The notes under the pieces were generated by a model. The model searched no databases and was not told where the DNA came from. It saw nothing but the letters and a program-made list of their open reading frames with translations. From contig VGXJ01000073.1 in assembly GCA_016873375.1 (NCBI GenBank), forward strand, positions 1 through 7,691: a DNA stretch of 7,691 nt. Direction: 5' to 3'. The position numbers and the translations under genes are program-made. Every line of letters begins with the position of its first letter. The stretch's first letter is position 1. Of this stretch, positions 7,207-7,691 are shown piece by piece. This DNA is from Phycisphaerae bacterium. Its GTDB lineage: Bacteria; Planctomycetota; Phycisphaerae; Phycisphaerales; SM1A02.

Positions 7207-7218
7207 GTTTCTGAGACA
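7191..7218 (-). mobile_element. Probable terminal sequence of the right-hand IS3-type remnant
   Basis: On the minus strand the sequence TGTCTCAGAAACTGGACG followed by CGGTACCCCG begins 15 bases after the transposase stop, where IS3-type elements carry their terminal repeat. It starts with the same TGTCTCA heptamer as the left remnant (910-916), in inverted orientation. The exact last base is not certain; somewhere in 7188-7195 is most likely. Confidence 0.4.
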
Positions 7219-7233
7219 AGTTGAAGTTGGTAC

Positions 7234-7338
7234 TCACGCGGCCTCCCCGAGGAGGATGCGTCGGTGCGCTGCGGGCGTTCGGTAGCCGATCCGCCCGATG
7301 ATCCAGTGGTTGTTGAAGCGAGGGCGATCGAGTTTGTT
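7234..7338 (-). pseudogene. IS3-type transposase, C-terminal remnant
   Basis: The minus-strand frame ending at TGA 7234-7236 encodes FNNHWIIGRIGYRTPAAHRR followed by ILLGEAA. The GYRTPA block preceded by a W-I-I-x-R-x-G helix is typical of the extreme C-terminus of IS3-family transposases. Only 35 codons remain before an in-frame TGA at 7339-7341, so it is a fragment without catalytic residues. It belongs to a different IS3 subgroup from the left remnant, which ends with the WIN-type tail. A short hairpin with arms AGGGG and CCCCT (7341-7356) sits at its truncated end. Confidence 0.72.
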
Positions 7339-7365
7339 TCAGGGGAGTGTCCCCCTGTCACCTCC

Positions 7366-7399
7366 ACAACAAACAGAGCCACCGACCTGTTGGTCGGTG
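7366..7399 (-). terminator. Intrinsic terminator-like hairpin
   Basis: CACCGACC-TGTT-GGTCGGTG (7380-7399) is a perfect eight-base stem with a four-base loop. On the minus strand it is followed by GCTCTGTTTGTTG, an imperfect T-rich tract. It lies 33 bases after the stop of the 49-aa minus-strand gene, where a terminator would be expected. It would isolate the right-hand genes from the operon. Confidence 0.5.
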
Positions 7400-7432
7400 A
7401 CTCCGCGCAAAATACTCTCTGAGCTATTTCGG

Positions 7433-7582
7433 TCAGCGCCAGTGCTTGAAGTTCCGAACCTGTTGACGCAGACGCTCGCGGTCGACGGCATTTGTCGGGC
7501 TAAAGCCGTTCCAAGGGGTGACGGACTGTCCCGGCGAAGGGACCTGCCTGTTCAAGTTGTGGAGCGCGCTGCTGTCGCTCAC
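7433..7582 (-). CDS. Small 49-aa protein of unknown function
   Basis: A GTG at 7582 opens a 49-codon frame beginning MSDSSALHNLNRQVPSPGQ and ending with a basic helix, DRERLRQQVRNFKHWR. The start overlaps the stop of the upstream gene as GTGA, the classic sign of translational coupling, and a terminator-like hairpin follows 33 bases after the stop. The first half is Ser/Pro-rich and probably flexible; the second half is a charged amphipathic helix that could bind a protein partner or nucleic acid. No family is recognised. It could instead be a chance frame, but the overlap, the natural composition and the following terminator all favour a gene. Confidence 0.5.
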   Translation of the reverse strand: MSDSSALHNLNRQVPSPGQSVTPWNGFSPTNAVDRERLRQQVRNFKHWR

Positions 7583-7691
7583 TCGTCTTCGATGCAGTCG
7601 GGCCACTGCGGAGCCGATAGGTCCCCCTCTTCGTGGTCGTCTCCGAGTACCCGCGACAACTCTGCCACTCGGTCCAGAATGAGCGCCTCGC
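7579..7691 (-). CDS. C-terminal end of an unknown protein (partial)
   Basis: The minus-strand frame entering from the right edge encodes EALILDRVAELSRVLGDDHE and continues EGDLSAPQWPDCIEDE before TGA at 7579-7581. A leucine-rich amphipathic helix followed by a strongly acidic tail reads as a genuine C-terminus, and no other frame here looks as natural. The start lies beyond the window. Its stop overlaps the start of the 49-aa gene, so the two form an operon. The function cannot be told from 36 residues. Confidence 0.5.
   Translation of the reverse strand, partial: EALILDRVAELSRVLGDDHEEGDLSAPQWPDCIEDE

Noticed and set aside
651..7338. A functional composite transposon
   Set aside because: Both transposases are short C-terminal remnants without catalytic residues, no outer terminal repeats were found, and the two tails appear to come from different IS3 subgroups.
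1..7691. CRISPR array, tRNA or rRNA genes
   Set aside because: No regularly spaced direct repeats, tRNA cloverleaf pattern or conserved rRNA sequence was seen on either strand.

Overview
The window is GC-rich bacterial DNA. Its core is a tight three-gene operon read right to left on the minus strand. The three genes are: (i) a 782-aa single-pass membrane protein whose N-terminal domain has the layout of a degenerate Ser/Thr protein kinase (start 7125); (ii) a 412-aa membrane-anchored, exported protein with a ten-proline linker (start 4742); and (iii) an 812-aa ABC exporter of the ABCG/ABC-2 half-transporter type, with an N-terminal zinc ribbon and an FHA-like segment fused in front of the ATPase (start 3500). 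No taxonomic marker is present. Domain style and base composition would suit a planctomycete-like or myxobacterium-like organism, but this is a guess.

Layout, left to right. Positions 1-137 are lower in GC and hold only short open frames that run off the left edge. Positions about 130-935 are a very GC-rich patchwork of gene debris: two coding-like fragments in opposite directions that I do not recognise, then the C-terminus of an IS3-type transposase (651-902, plus strand) and its terminal sequence. Positions 940-1061 are non-coding with two small hairpins. The operon fills 1062-7125. Positions 7126-7206 hold its ribosome binding site, an inverted repeat, an eight-G tract and a good promoter candidate. 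Positions 7191-7338 are a second IS3-type transposase tail (minus strand). To its right are a terminator-like hairpin and two short minus-strand genes, one of 49 aa and one cut by the window edge, whose stop and start overlap as GTGA.

How the parts may work together. In actinobacteria, FHA-ABC exporters such as Mycobacterium tuberculosis Rv1747 are controlled by a neighbouring Ser/Thr kinase (PknF). Here an FHA-like ABC exporter is co-transcribed with a kinase-shaped membrane protein that appears to lack catalytic residues, and with an exported accessory protein. I infer a three-component envelope export or sensing complex controlled by a pseudokinase. The operon lies between two IS tails that point towards it. 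The right-hand tail seems to supply the -35 element of the operon promoter (TGGACG, 17 bp, TATAAA).
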